In this document: positions 22,228-33,931 of the stretch, in pieces
Layout of the letters: every line of letters starts with the position of its first letter
Numbering within the stretch: position 1 is the stretch's first letter
From: Ilex aquifolium
Lineage: Eukaryota > Streptophyta > Magnoliopsida > Aquifoliales > Aquifoliaceae
Assembly: GCA_951799425.1 (NCBI GenBank)
Contig: OX637392.1
Span: 51,866,593 to 51,930,592, forward strand
Direction: 5' to 3'
DNA: 64,000 nucleotides
The notes under the pieces: generated by a model
Told to the model about the DNA's origin: nothing
What the model saw: only the letters and a program-made list of their open reading frames with translations
The model's database searches: none
Position numbers and translations under genes: made by a program

Positions 22228-23194
22228 GGGAGAATTACATCTAGATCATTTGAAGTTTGTCACTTAATCACTCAGATCCTTTGATATTTAAAATATTACA
22301 CACAAGCCCCCTGAAGTTTGTACGCATGTAACACTTAGACACTTCTGTAAATATATTCATTAATAAATTATACTTAAATCTCATAAAGTTTGTAAGTATA
22401 TAATACTTAGACCCTTTAAGTTTAAAATATTATACTTCGACAAAAAATACTCCAATCAAATATAGAATATCAAAGATTTTAAATTTTACAATCAAAATTC
22501 ATGTTTTATTGCATCATTTATTGAAATAAAATTAAAAATAAAAATTTAATTTTTTCTTAAAAAATCATAATTAGTATACCATTATACTATCTATTGGAAT
22601 AAAACTAAAAAATCAAACAAGGGGTCTAAGTCATTCATAAAAGAACATGAATTTTTCATCAAAAATTCATGTTCAACTATTAGAATAAATCTGAACAAAA
22701 AAAAAAAATTATTAGAATAAAACTAAAAAATTAAACAATGGGTCAAATTATAATAGGCACAATATATTTTAGCTTTAATTGAGGTAGTTTGGTATTTTAA
22801 TTTGGTCGTTTAAACGACCAAATTAAATTCCAATAGACAATATAATTGTATACTAATTACGATTTTTTAAGAAAAAAATTGAATTTTTATTTTTGATTTT
22901 ATTTCAAAAAAATGATACAATAAAACATGAATTTTGGTTGTAAAATTTAAAATTTAAAATATTTGATATTTTATCTTTCATTAGAGTATTTTTGGTCTAA
23001 CTTAAGGGGTCTAAATATTATATACTTATAAACTTCAGGAGGTCTAAGTATAATTTATTAACCGATATATTTACAGTTGGGGTCTAAGTGTTACGCGCGT
23101 ACAAACCTCAGGGAGTCTGTGTGTAATATTTCAAATGTCAGGAGATCTGAGTGATTAAGTGATAAATCTCAGAGAGTCTTGGTGTAATTCTCCC
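22228..23194. mobile_element. Foldback MULE-type MITE, copy B
   Basis: It starts GGGAGAATTACATCTAGATC and ends with the inverted counterpart (GGTGTAATTCTCCC). Nearly the whole element is two inverted arms of about 400 bp. The centre has a perfect 32-bp palindrome at 22796-22827 built on GGTCGTTTAAACGACC. Flanks TAAAAGTTT (22219-22227) and TAAAAGCTT (23195-23203) form an 8/9 9-bp duplication. An extra internal block at about 22620-22740 interrupts the symmetry. Confidence 0.85.
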
Positions 23195-23258
23195 TAAAAG
23201 CTTTATTTCATGTGCACAACTTTTCTCCCACTCACAATGAAAAGTATTATATAAAAAG

Positions 23259-24004
23259 AGGGGTGTCAAATGTGTCGGGTTGGGTCATTTCGTATCGGGT
23301 TAATTTTGAATTTGTGTCGAAAATCTCAAAACACAAATCTGACATGTTTAATAATCGTGTCGAGATGTGTAAACACTAACCTGACCTGGCTATTAAATGG
23401 GTTACCCGAACCCGACGTGTTTGACATGTTTAATAAACAGGTTGTTTTCAGGTTAACACACATAACATGACATGTTTAACCTGTTTAACACACATGTTTT
23501 CACACCTATTCATTACTATTAATACATCATTCAAACATTCATCCAAATTTTCAAATAATTTTTTAACTAATAACATATCACATCTCATCAATGAAATTAA
23601 CTAAAATGCATTCAAGTTTCAACCCAAAAATTAAAGCAAGAATTATATTATTGTAATGTCATAATAATGTTAAGAACCATATTGTCAATTACTATAGTAG
23701 AAGTAATAATTAATAAGTAGTAATGTTAAGATCACATCAATCATACATAATAAACAAATTATACTGCTATAAACGGATCTACAATGTGTTAGGTCGGGTT
23801 CGTGTCTAAATCATGTCAACCCGTTTAAAATATACAGGTCAATTAGGTCAAAATCAGGTTGACTTGATTTTGACGTGAACCCAACATGATTTTTTTCGTG
23901 TTTAAACGTGTTGACCCGTTTTTATCCATTGACTTGTTTAATTTCGTGTTTGATCCATTAATTTCGTGTTCGGTTCTTGTCGTGTCAAAAATTGACACCC
24001 CTAT
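23259..24004. mobile_element. hAT-like non-autonomous element with CGTGTCGGGTT-type subterminal repeats
   Basis: The ends AGGGGTGTCAAA and (inverted) AGGGGTGTCAAT are inverted repeats; flanks ATAAAAAG (23251-23258) and ATTAAAAG (24005-24012) match 7/8. Short words of the type GTGTCGGGTT, ACCCGAACCCGA and GTGTTGACCCG recur near both ends. A second scrap of the same end (TTGACACCCCTATAT) lies at 24047-24061. Confidence 0.7.
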
Positions 24005-24061
24005 ATTAAAAGATTCTCCTTTTGTGTGCCTTGTAATAGATTAAATTGACACCCCTATATC

Positions 24062-24694
24062 ATTTTCTCTGTCTGTATTATTTAAGTCATAGATAGGATT
24101 ATAGTATCGAGTATACATTAGAGCAATTAAATTCTATTTTTAAAAAATTATTTTCATGAAGTCCTAAACTCATTGAATTATGATTGTTGATTGTAAAAAC
24201 AAAAAGGAAAATAAAATTATGTACCACATTCTTATTAGACCAAAAAAAGATATACAATAACAAAAAAAAAATACTTTTGAGTATCGTATGCTGAAGTGCG
24301 ATGGGAGTCATGTAATTTACGGTTGAAGTGGAGTCGTCTATTTACTTATAAAAACGGTACATATTTAAAAAATTGATTGTAACATTGATGCAACATCTTA
24401 TTTGGCTAGAGGATGATCACACTACCGAAAGAGGTATTGTACCGAAAGTTATAACGCTTTATAGTAAAGTTATAATATTTTGAGAGTGTTATTAATAATT
24501 CTAAAAGATATAATCGATCATAAAAAATATGACTTTTAAAAGTTAAGTTATCTCATTTAAATGTGAAGTTCTTACTGATTGATGTTATTTATGATCAATC
24601 ATAATGTTTTATGATCAATCATGAATAGTTTCAACTTCACATTTAAAAAGTACAACCAACCATTAACGTTAGGAATTTGTTTTTGGAATTATAA
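24062..24694. other. Intergenic sequence with palindromic repeats
   Basis: No gene seen. At 24540-24660 there are inverted and direct words (AAATGTGAAGTT / AACTTCACATTT; ATGATCAATCAT) related to segments at 56245-56400 and 57355-57520, so a decayed repeat family member is likely. Confidence 0.4.
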
Positions 24695-25053
24695 GGGTAA
24701 GTTACACTTTGACCCCCTAAACAATGGGTTCAATTTCATTTTACCCTTTAAACTACTAAATCTTTTACGCTGTCCCTTCAACTACTTTGATTATTTCACA
24801 TTGCCCTAACCATAGACGTTCGTTATCTTTCTAGACGAAAATTGCTGACTTCTCGGGACAAAGTGAAAAAAAAAATTACATAGTTCAGAGGATAAAATTA
24901 AATAAATTTTTATTAAATATGTAGCAGACGTTAATAATTTGGATAATATGAAATTAATCACATTATTAAAAGTAAAATGTAAAAAATATAATAGTTGATT
25001 GCATAAAATAAAATAAAAAATTATAGTTGATGAGGTTAAAGTGTAATTTACCC
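24695..25053. mobile_element. MULE-type MITE with perfect 9-bp duplication
   Basis: The ends GGGTAAGTTACACTTTGACC and (inverted) GGGTAAATTACACTTTAACC are inverted repeats. Both sides carry GAATTATAA (24686-24694 and 25054-25062), a perfect 9-bp target duplication. No coding sequence. Confidence 0.85.
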
Positions 25054-25062
25054 GAATTATAA

Positions 25063-25526
25063 ATTAAGGTGTTTTTAAACCCTAACATATAAGTGAAATT
25101 AGTCTTTATCACGCATAGAAGAAATTTTCCCCTTATTCCAAATAAAAGACAAAAGATAAGTTAAATTAATAGACCTAACTTTTTGTTTTTTCTACAAAAT
25201 GACACCTCTATAAGTCAGTACTGATGTGGTAACAGCATTATATTGAATATTTACTCTTAATTTTGCCACAATTAATAATTTCTAGCCCAATTCAACAACT
25301 CTGTCACAAAATGATCATAAAATTCACAACAAGTTAGTTAAGGGTTTCTTTCGGTCATAAATAGGTTGACTTGTCACTAAATTTGGTAAATAGATCGAAC
25401 TCGATCTTCTTAAATATGACTTACAAACAACTCGATCACCAATATAAGCACATTAAATGAAGATAGAATAAACTTTACCATGACATGATGATATGACCCA
25501 TTTCAAACTCTGTTTATACAACCTGG

Positions 25527-25575
<49 letters not shown>

Positions 25576-26441
25576 TATCACATGTGGTAGACTATGTTTG
25601 ACACACATACTCTCTCTCTCTCTTTCTCTTCCAGCTTAATATCATAATTTCAAGGAACCAATGACGATACTCTTAACTTCTCAGAATGACTGGCGTCATG
25701 AAAATAATATAACCCACTTTTTATTAAAATAATCTTCTGCGTTTTGCCTTTGTCTCCCACTAATAAACTTTGTTTAATTCTAAATGCGTGAAGACCGGAA
25801 GTTATGATATACACGCTACCAATCAAGCGATTTTTATGATGCTAATTAATATGGAGCTATTCATGTTTGGTATTAATCCGATTCATTTATATCATTAGTG
25901 GCCAGCGGCATTTTTAATTTTCTATCTCGTGTTGAATTCGAGTTATATTACTAAGAGTTTCTAAATATAACACGATTTGTTAATACGACATGAAATTTTG
26001 AGAGTTTCGGTCTTTCTTAAGTCACTTATTTCGTAAACAAGTGGAATCGATACTATACGATTAATAAACGAATCGAGTATAAGTAAAATTAATAAACGAA
26101 TCGACTGGTTTATATACCGGTTATACACGACACGTAACTAATATACTACGATTCGTTAAACACAAATTAATAAACGAATCCAATATAAGTAGAATACTTT
26201 TTAACATGAACTTGATAAGACCCGATACGAATCCACGTTACTTGACAAGAATGAAAGGTCTATATATACATAGAGCGTGTAGAAAACTATCACTCTTATT
26301 TGCAATGGAGAAACTAGTAGTCACAATTTTCGTTTGTGACCCTTTCTTGGCAAATACAATGGTCCAAAGATAAGTTGCTTTTATAAGAGCACGACTTTGA
26401 GCCAAGCTTAGAGGCAAGAAGCTCTTTTGAGAGAGAGAGAG
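25063..26441. other. Upstream region of a receptor-kinase first exon, with CT microsatellite and repeat scraps
   Basis: A (CT)n run covers 25529-25573. A segment at 25655-25775 is related to 22117-22227 and 57110-57215. From 26060 to 26200 AATTAATAAACGAATC recurs several times, looking like decayed hAT sequence. A TATATATA at 26261-26268, about 180 bp upstream of the exon, is a possible TATA box. Confidence 0.4.
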
Positions 26442-26550
26442 ATGCATATGTTGTTGTACAAATTCTTAGTTACTCCGTTGCTGCTTGTGGCACTGCAATG
26501 CGGAGCAACCGGTGTTTTGGGCTCCGCGCCACCTCTTCCCCAACAAGAAG
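26442..26550 (+). CDS. First exon (signal peptide) of a receptor-kinase gene, remainder missing or displaced
   Basis: From ATG at 26442 the exon encodes a hydrophobic signal peptide (MLLYKFLVTPLLLVALQCG) and a short mature start APPLPQQE, ending in a donor at 26551 (G/GTAAAT) in phase 1. In LRR-VIII-2 (malectin) receptor kinases the first exon is a signal peptide followed by an LP-x-x-E-V motif split at exactly that Val codon; this is from family knowledge. No second exon follows before the retrotransposon at 27011. The upstream in-frame GA-repeat codons are not used because they are simple sequence. It could also be a signal peptide of another secreted protein. Confidence 0.45.
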
Positions 26551-27005
26551 GTAAATCACTACTCTTTAGTTTTGAGTCACGCAGGAATTCATTTGCGAGT
26601 GAATCTTATAAAAAATTAAAGTCATTACATAAATAAATATTTTTATTTTATTTCTTAAATACAACATTGTAGCTTTGAACGCTTAAATTCTTTTTTTTTT
26701 ATGCCTTAAAATAATAATTTTTTTATTAATCCAAAATATGGAAGGAGAGGTAAAAAAAAAGTATAATTAGATGAGCTTTTCTCCATGATTGTATTCATAG
26801 ATTAGTTTTTACATTGTTTGTTAATTCATGAATAGTCAAGTGAGTCAAAATTTTATATGCTTCAAAAAGTCAAAAATAAGAAAAAATAGAGTTGTGTAAT
26901 TTATCATTTCTATAAGTTTTTATTGTTAAGTACGTGGTTTGGATGTTATGCACTAATTAAGAAAAAATAATTAACTTTGGGTCATAATAATAAATATTAT
27001 TGGTG
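26551..27005. other. Putative first-intron sequence
   Basis: A+T-rich sequence after the donor at 26551, without recognised coding exons, up to the target duplication of gypsy element 2. Confidence 0.35.
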
Positions 27006-27010
27006 AAAAT

Positions 27011-27072
27011 TGATGATGCACAAATTGGTTTGCACACCACCTGTCAAGTAACAATAATAAATACAGTAATAA

Positions 27073-27121
<49 letters not shown>

Positions 27122-27619
27122 CACAGAGATTTATAGTGGTTCGGTCAACGTGACCTACGTCCACTTTTGAATGGTTAGAGTTGCCGGGTACTTTATTAGC
27201 TCAGGGATGTAGGGAGAGCAGAGAGTAGTTTAGAGAAGGAGAGAAAATATGTGCTATGTTGAGTGTGATGCCCCCCAAGTGTTGGTGGGGCTTACAATTT
27301 ATAGTCGCCTCTTAACAGATTGGGGCGACTTAATAGCAACTAAGCAACTATTCTGGTGGAGCTCACGACTTCTCCTCAACGGGCGAGACAGTTGAGGTGC
27401 TCTCCATGAGACTCGGTTAAAGGATAAGGTGAAGGTTGACCGCTTTCAAGGTGGTGGAGGTGAGACTCTTGGATGCTCTCCTGATGACGTAGTCAAGCTG
27501 ATGTAGCTCCCTGATGAGCTTGACTGGATGTAGATTTCTTTGGGCTTGGCTAGTTGGACCTCTTGAAGTTTGGCCCTTGGGCTTGTAACATGAGTTAGGC
27601 CATTGGGCTTGGCCCATCA
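27011..27619 (-). repeat. Left (3') LTR of element 2
   Basis: It begins TGATGATGCACAAATTGG and ends GGCCCATCA. A (GA)n run (27075-27118) makes it longer than the other LTRs of this family. Confidence 0.85.
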
Positions 27620-27744
27620 TTTGCTCCTCAATGCCCTGTGTCCAATGGAACTTGGAGAGGAGGGCATTCGGTTGAATTTGAATTTTTGGCTGACCGGCAT
27701 AACTGGAAAAACTTCAGGAGACCAAAACCTGTGCTTTTAGGCAT

Positions 27745-28420
27745 TTTTTGAGCTTTCAACAGCATCAGTCATAGCCATAGGCAGTGCATTTTGTAGGGCT
27801 CACCGAGAGCTTCGATTTGATATATTATGGATCCCATTTGGAGAAACGGAGTGAATCTTATGGTCATAATAGTGAGTAGGGAGCTGGGTGTATGGTTTTG
27901 GGTGACTAGGCAGCTTTTGGGCGAGCACACTGTGTCTTGGGCGAGCAGACAGGGTCCTGGGCGAGCAGATTTTTTTTTTTTTTTTTTGAAAAAACCTTGG
28001 GAGGCCAAAACAGCTGTTTTTGGGTCTTTTTGGACTTTTTACAGCATCAGTCATAGCCAAAAGTTATGTGTCTTGTAGGGCTAGCCGAGAGCTTCGATTT
28101 GATATATTATATGCCTCATTTCGAGTAACGAAACAAAAATTAAGGTCAAAACTTCGATCAGATAATTGGGCAAGCGGTTTGGGCGAGCAGGGCATTGTTC
28201 TGGGCGAGCAGAATTTTTTTTTTTTTTTAAACTTCGGGAGGCCAAAACAGCTATTTCTGGACGTTTTTTGGACTTTTAACAGCATCAATCATTGCCATTG
28301 GCAATGCGTTTCATAGGGCTTGCCGAGAGTTTCGATTTGATATATTATAAGCCCCGTTTGGAGCACCTTGGGCCAGCCTGGGGCTGCCTTGGGAGAGCCG
28401 AGGCAGCCTTGGGTGAGCCG
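27745..28420. repeat. Tandem repeat of about 240-280 bp, three copies, in element 2
   Basis: Each copy contains ACAGCATCARTCATAGCC, then AGCTTCGATTTGATATATTA and a GAGC-rich part ending in a poly-T and AGGCCAAAACAGCT. Copies begin near 27758, 28038 and 28275. Element 3 has one copy at about 35310-35460. Confidence 0.8.
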
Positions 28421-28990
28421 GGGCTGCCTTGGGCACCTTGGGCGAGCCTGGGGCTACCTTGGGCGAGCCAGGGCTGCCTTAGGTGACTGATGGTGATGGT
28501 GAGGCGCCTCTGGTCAAGGCGAGCACGCCAAGGTTGGGCGCCGGCTACAAGGGGCGAGCTTGGATGCTCCTCGTGTGTCGAGGGCGACTCGATTTATAGG
28601 GGCCCTGGAGGAGAGCTTGTGGGTCTTGGTGGAGAGCCCGTAGGAACTAATGCTGCTCTCGGAGAGGAGGAGGCAGTCAGTGCCGGAGTAGAGGCTCTAG
28701 GCGCCGAGATGGGGGCGCCACTGTTTTTGTTGGAGAGGCGAGATCTCAGGAGACGAGCAGTAGGGCACCGCTTGGGTGAGCAAGGCGCCGCTTGGGCAAG
28801 CAGGGCGCTGCTTGGGCGAGTTCGTCTGCGCTAACTATGATCGGGCGTGTAGGCTGTAGTGCCTTGGGCAAGCAACATCCAGGCAAGTCAATTTGCGCCC
28901 AGGGTTGGGCGACCATGCAGGCAAGGCGGTCCAGGAAGTTTTTGGCGAGCAAGCTATGTGCCTTGACAGTCTCAGAAGAGCAGGTTGTGC
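28360..28990. other. GC-rich segment of element 2 with GGGCGAGC repeats
   Basis: Sequence dominated by the words CTTGGGCGAGC and GGGGCTGCC in short tandem arrangement. Open frames on both strands are long only because of composition; no domain is recognised. Confidence 0.6.
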
Positions 28991-29179
28991 GCCAGGAGGG
29001 GCGCTAGTACCCAGGAGCAGGTGCCAGATGGATGAGGCCCGATTGTTGACATTCAATTTAATGTAGTCTCAGGGGTTGCAGATGACCTGAGTTTCAAGAT
29101 CCTGTCTAGATGTGGCAAAAACAATGTTATTCCAAACATTAAAATATTTAACATGATTACCTGAAGAGAGATAGTCTGC

Positions 29180-29545
29180 TTGCGCGAGAGCAAAGACAGA
29201 GTTTGAAGTTACTCGTGAGAGAGTTGTGCCTCTTGAGACCGAGCTTTTGGCAACCCATGAGAGAGTCTTTAAGCTTAATGTATATGCTTCCTATTTGAGA
29301 ACAGTGTAGAGACCAAGCTTTTTTTGGCGACCCGCGAGAGAGCCACTAAGCTGGAGATAGGCTGCCTATTTGAGAACAGTGCAGAGGCCAAGCTTTTTGG
29401 CGACCCGCGAAGGAGCCGCAAAACTGGAGTTAGGCTGCCTGTTTGAGAACAGTGCAGAGGCCAAGCTTTTTTGGCGACCTACGAGAGAGCCGCTAAGTTG
29501 GAGTTAAGCTGCCTGTTTGAAAACAGTGCAGAGGCAGGTCAATCT
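29180..29545 (+). pseudogene. Coiled-coil exon relic of the antisense gene, amplified as an 80-bp tandem repeat (element 2)
   Basis: The plus strand at 29180-29275 reads VVPLETELLATHERVFKL, which corresponds to APLETELLASHKKAAQL in exon D of the antisense gene of element 1. It is followed by four tandem units of about 80 bp (CAAGCTTTTTGGCGACCCGCGAGAGAGCC type) with stops. The unit core derives from the same ELLATHERA coding motif. Exons A-C are not found. Confidence 0.65.
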
Positions 29546-30678
29546 TTTGACGATCCGCGAGATGATTCACCTCGCCTAGACCTGTTGATTTCCTCAGCAT
29601 TTATATATTTTTGAGTTTTAGCCAATAGTTCTGGCATGTTCTTTGGTGGTCTCTTCATTACTGAAAAGAGGAAACTCGATGAGCGGAGGCCTCCCAAGAA
29701 GGCGGTCATAGTTACCTTGTCATCGGGCTCTTCGACCTGAAGGACTTCCTCGTTAAAACGAGTGAGGTAGCTCTTCAGGCTCTCATCTTTGTCCTGCTTT
29801 ATGCTGAGCAGGTGAGTGACTGGCTTCTGGTGGTGGCGTCTTCCAATAAAGTGCGACACGAAGGACCTGCTCAACTCAGTAAAGGAGGCAATAGAGGCTG
29901 GGGCGAGCTTGGCAAACCATTGTCGAGCAGATCCCTTCAAGGTGGTTGGAAACGCTCTGCACATGATTTCGTCAGGGATGCTATGCAGCTGCATTAGTGT
30001 TTTGTAGGTTTCGAGGTGATCTAGTGGGTCCTTCGTTCCGTCAATGGTCTCCCCACATATGGCATTTTAAACTTTTGAGGGAGTGGGTAGTTTGCCACGT
30101 CAGGTTTGAAAGACGTGTCAGTTCACCTAACAAGGTAGTCTACAGTCTCAGGTCCTTGCGCCTTCATGGCATTGAAGACGTCACCCAGTTGATTTTGCAC
30201 CTCTTTAATTTTCTTGTCCCAGTGATTGAGAGCTCCTTTTGAATTGTCATGAAAATGGCTCCCGTGCTCCATGCTGTGGTTTTCACCCTTATCCTCTTGG
30301 AGAAAAAGAGTCTCCACCGTGGGGAGCAGGAGCTGGAGGAGGAGGAGGTGGAGGTCCCTCATGGGGAGCTCCCCCATGATGGGCGCCTAAGCGTGCTCCC
30401 ATGGGTGGGACGCCCAAGTGGGCTCTAAAGGTGGCGCCCAGATGGGGAGCTCCTTCATGCCCAAGGCGTAGAGCTCCTCTCACTTGAGGTCCAGGTTGTG
30501 CTCTTCCTTGCGCAGTGAGCATTAGTTGAAGGATCTACTGGTTCTGGGCCACAAGCTCCTGCATGGTCTCCAGCATCTGCTGCGTACTTAGGACAGGATT
30601 AGTTGGGGGAGGAGCAACCTCCTCTTCTCTTGGTTGGTTATCCTCAGGCTGGTTCATCGATCGGGTAGTGATCGTCAT
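29539..30678 (-). pseudogene. Gag relic of element 2
   Basis: The start MTITTRSMNQ (ATG at 30678) is followed by a Pro-rich part, KIKEVQNQLGDVFNAMKAQGP at about 30220-30150, then the gag core CRAFPTTLKGSARQWFAKL and FTELSRSFVSHFIG in 29994-29539. The line needs frame changes near 30290-30540 and 30060-30120. The Cys/His cluster and protease are absent; the frame ends at 29539 next to the coiled-coil relic. Confidence 0.8.
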
Positions 30679-30737
30679 TGATTCAACAGAGAAAGTGTTT
30701 GGAAATGAGAATTCTTGTCGATTCCCACAGACGGCTA

Positions 30738-31293
30738 CACAAATTGGTTTGCACACCACCTGTCAAGTAACAGTAATAAATGCAATAATAAATCGAGAGA
30801 GAGAGAGATTAATAGTGGTTCAGTCAATGTGACCTACGTCCACTTCTAAATGGCTAGAGTCGTCGGGTACTTTATTAGCTCAGGGATGTAGGGAGAGCAG
30901 AGAGTACAAGTTTAGAGAATGAGAGAAAATATGTGCTTTGTTGAGTGTGATGTTCCCCAAGTGTTGGTGGGGTTTGCAATTTATAGTCGCCCTTTAACAG
31001 ATTAGGGCGACTTAATAGCAACTATTCTGGTGGAGTTCACGACTTCTCCTCAATGGGCGAGACAGTTGAGGTGTTCTCCATGAGACTCGGTCAAAAGATG
31101 AGGTGAAGGTTGACTGCTTCCAAGGTGGTGGAGGTGAAGCTCCTGGATGCTCTCCTAATGACGTCGCCAAGCTGATGTAGCTCCCTAATGAGCTTGACTG
31201 GGTGTAGCATTCTTTGGGCTTGGCTAGCTGGACCTCTTGAAGTTGGGCCCTTAGACTTGTAACATGAGTTGGGCCCTTGGACTTGGCCCATCA
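30738..31293 (-). repeat. Right (5') LTR of element 2, tip deleted
   Basis: It matches 27011-27619 but lacks the first bases TGATGATG, and the adjoining primer-site bases are missing too: CCCACAGACGGC joins directly to TACACAAATTGG. It ends GGCCCATCA at 31293. Confidence 0.85.
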
Positions 31294-31527
31294 AAAATGT
31301 AATTGGTTTGTTGATGAGAATGATAAAATTTGAAGAAAACATACTCTTGATGAAGTGTAGGACTTCTTGAGAATAAATTATGAAAATTAGGACTGAATTG
31401 CCACATAATAAACATTATAAGACTTAATGATTTTTTGGAGGAACAATAGGACTTATTGGTGATTTCTCTAAGAAACATAGAATATTAAACACATACAAAA
31501 AATTTAGATGCAAATTTATATATAAAA

Positions 31528-32069
31528 GGGTAAATTATACTATAGGTCCCTAAAGTATGAGATTTGTCTTATTTTGGTCCTCAATATTTTAATTGCACCA
31601 TTTTTGTCTCTAAAGTATTAAATATGTTTTTATATAGTTCTTCAAGAAGACAACATCCAGATTACTAACAATTTTTATCATAAACTTGTCACATAATATA
31701 GACAAAAAAAAAATTTGATAGCTTTTAAACAAAATTTGGATAGTTCTTGACAAAAAAAATGTGTAATATGAGTATTTTTTGACTAAAATTTGGATATTTC
31801 ATGATCAAAATTGTGTAATTTAGATGGCTATTTAACCAAATTTTGAGTAAAAATTTTGTCAAGAGTTATCTAAATTATTTTTTTGTCCATATTTAAGTAT
31901 CACGTGACAAATTTATGATAAAAAATTGTTAGCAATCTGAACGCTATTTGCTTGAGGGACCATATAAAAACATATTCAATATTTGAGGGACCAAAATGAT
32001 GAAATTGAAACATTGGGGATCAAAATGAGATAAACTCCATACTTTGAAGACCCCCAATACAATTAACCC
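31528..32069. mobile_element. MULE-type MITE with long inverted arms and perfect 9-bp duplication
   Basis: The left end GGGTAAATTATACTATAGGT is mirrored by the right end (inverted GGGTTAATTGTATTGGGGGT). Both sides carry TATATAAAA (31519-31527; 32070-32078). Arms extend more than 100 bp with words such as GGTCCCTAAAGTATGAGAT. A related single arm lies at 56500-56660. Confidence 0.85.
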
Positions 32070-32361
32070 TATATAAAATATTGATATACTAAAATCGGAT
32101 TCGATTGTGATTCGATATCATTGTACGCAAACATATAAATATATAACAATTAAATCAGTAGTGAACTCTATCTAACATTAAAACTCAAAAACTAATGTTA
32201 AGATTACATTGAAACTATATTATTAGGTCCTCCGATTAGAGATCTAATTCAATACAATCATTAGATTGATAGTAAATACCATATAATATTATAACTTACA
32301 ATTAATTCAATAATTTTTAGACGATTACGCCACGTAATACTGCATCATTGAGATGGTGTAA

Positions 32362-33204
32362 GAGCAACTCCAAGAGCCTCAATAAAATGCCCTTCTTAGA
32401 TATTTTACATAGGCAGTCCTTAAATCTTGTCTCCAACAGACTAGCTATCACACTAGCTATTTCCCATAACCTTCATTTGGCTGCCTATTCCTGGCGAGAC
32501 AAAGGAGCTCGCTATTGTGTTTTTGCTCTCACTGGTTTTCTGTCTCAACTGGTTTTCTTTGTCTCAGCTCCCACTGGTTTTCTCTATCTCAACTTGTTTT
32601 CTCTGTCTCAAAGGAACTCTCTCTGGTTTTCTCTGTCTCAACTCCACTGAAAAACCCATCGGTAAACCAACCAAAAACCCACCGCAAAACCCAAAGCTCC
32701 CACAAAAAATCCCACTGAAACCCCACAAAAAACCCCACCGACTGCATTTGTGAAATTAGAAGTAGATGCAACCCCACCCATCTCAATCCCACCTTCGACT
32801 ATTACCTTCTCTCCCAAATCAACCTTCTCAACGACCTTCAATTCTTCCTTCCATGGCGTTCGAATCGCTCCAGTCTGCCCCAAACACCGTTTGAGCCTTC
32901 GACCATTCTTCCTCTTCTTCGGTGGAGATGGTGGCTAATATTCTTTTATGATATTTACTCTTGTAGCCCATCTTTTATGATATTTACTCTTATAGCCCAT
33001 AATTGATTAAATTTATACTATGTATAGTTGAATTGTTATTTTTTAAATTTTATTATTGAAAGTTAGTTAAAGTTAGTTGAAGTTGTTAGCTAAAATAAAT
33101 AGCATTGTTGGAATGAATTTGAAAAAGTGATTAACTAAAGTAGATAGTATAATATTTAAATATATTTTGAATAACTATTTTTGATAACATTGTTGGAGTT
33201 GTTC
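32362..33204. mobile_element. PIF/Harbinger-like non-autonomous element
   Basis: Ends GAGCAACTCCAAGAGCC and (inverted) GAACAACTCCAACAATG are flanked by TAA on both sides (32359-32361; 33205-33207). Inside, TTTTCTCTGTCTCAACT recurs in tandem at 32527-32645. Several short frames overlap this repeat and are not genes. Confidence 0.7.
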
Positions 33205-33207
33205 TAA

Positions 33208-33926
33208 CGGCTCAATAATTTTTCCTGTTCCATAGCCTCACGAGAAATAATCCTCTCTCTCTTACTCACTCTCAAGATGCTCCTACAACCGGTACGTCGC
33301 CATTCTTTCTCTTTGCTATTCTCCGATCAGCCCAATGTCGACAGTCACCACCACTTCTTCCTCTCTCCTCCTCTCCTACCAGTTCACCGACGGCAGACAC
33401 CGCTATCCTCTTATGTTCTTCCTCTTTAGTATTCTCCAACCAGTCTGTCGCTCACACTCAATACCAGCCACCTCAATCAAACTTAAACCAAAGAATTCGC
33501 CAACACAAAACCCCCTACTTGAATAACACAAACTTTAAATTCAGTATGGTGGATAAACCAACTTGCGTACAATGAAGTTTGCTCTGAAATTACAACGGCG
33601 AGTGAACCAATTTGCACCGAAATTTGTGCCAAAATTACCACGGTGAGTGATTGTCAGTGAATTAGTGTGCTAAAAGTAAGAAATTGACTATGTTTCTTTT
33701 GCAATTTAGGCTTCGAAAATAAGGGAAATATAGGTAATTTTTATGTGGGCACCAAACCCCTCCTTCTCCCTGTATAATAGCTGTAGCTTAGATTCATTTC
33801 ACTGCATTAGTGAGATTTCATACATTCCATCTTTTTTTTTTTTTAAATATTATTTCATAGGAAACAACTTTTATTAAATAGTAAAAAAGTACTTCCCCTC
33901 CTTATGGGGAAAATAAGGTTTCCATG
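33208..33926. other. Intergenic sequence
   Basis: A C+T-rich stretch (33240-33530) is reminiscent of a 5' leader, but no start with a recognisable product follows. No gene is called. Confidence 0.3.
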
Positions 33927-33931
33927 AGTTC

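Larger units (their letters stand above)
27011..31293 (-). mobile_element. Gag-only LTR retrotransposon 2, non-autonomous relative of gypsy element 1
   Basis: LTRs at 27011-27619 and 30738-31293 both end GGCCCATCA. The perfect 5-bp duplication AAAAT flanks the element (27006-27010; 31294-31298). On the minus strand only gag relics are present; protease, RT, RNase H and integrase are absent. Inside the left LTR the minus strand has a purine-rich GGGCATTGAGGAGCAAA, a polypurine tract. The 5' LTR tip and part of the primer site are deleted at 30735-30738. It must have moved with proteins from another element. Confidence 0.85.

Noticed and set aside
28490..29007. Gly/Glu-rich frames in element 2
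   Set aside because: GC-rich repeat translation; mirrored frames on the other strand are equally long.
33335..33526. 63-residue plus frame in a C/T-rich stretch
   Set aside because: No signal peptide, domain or splice context; treated as intergenic.
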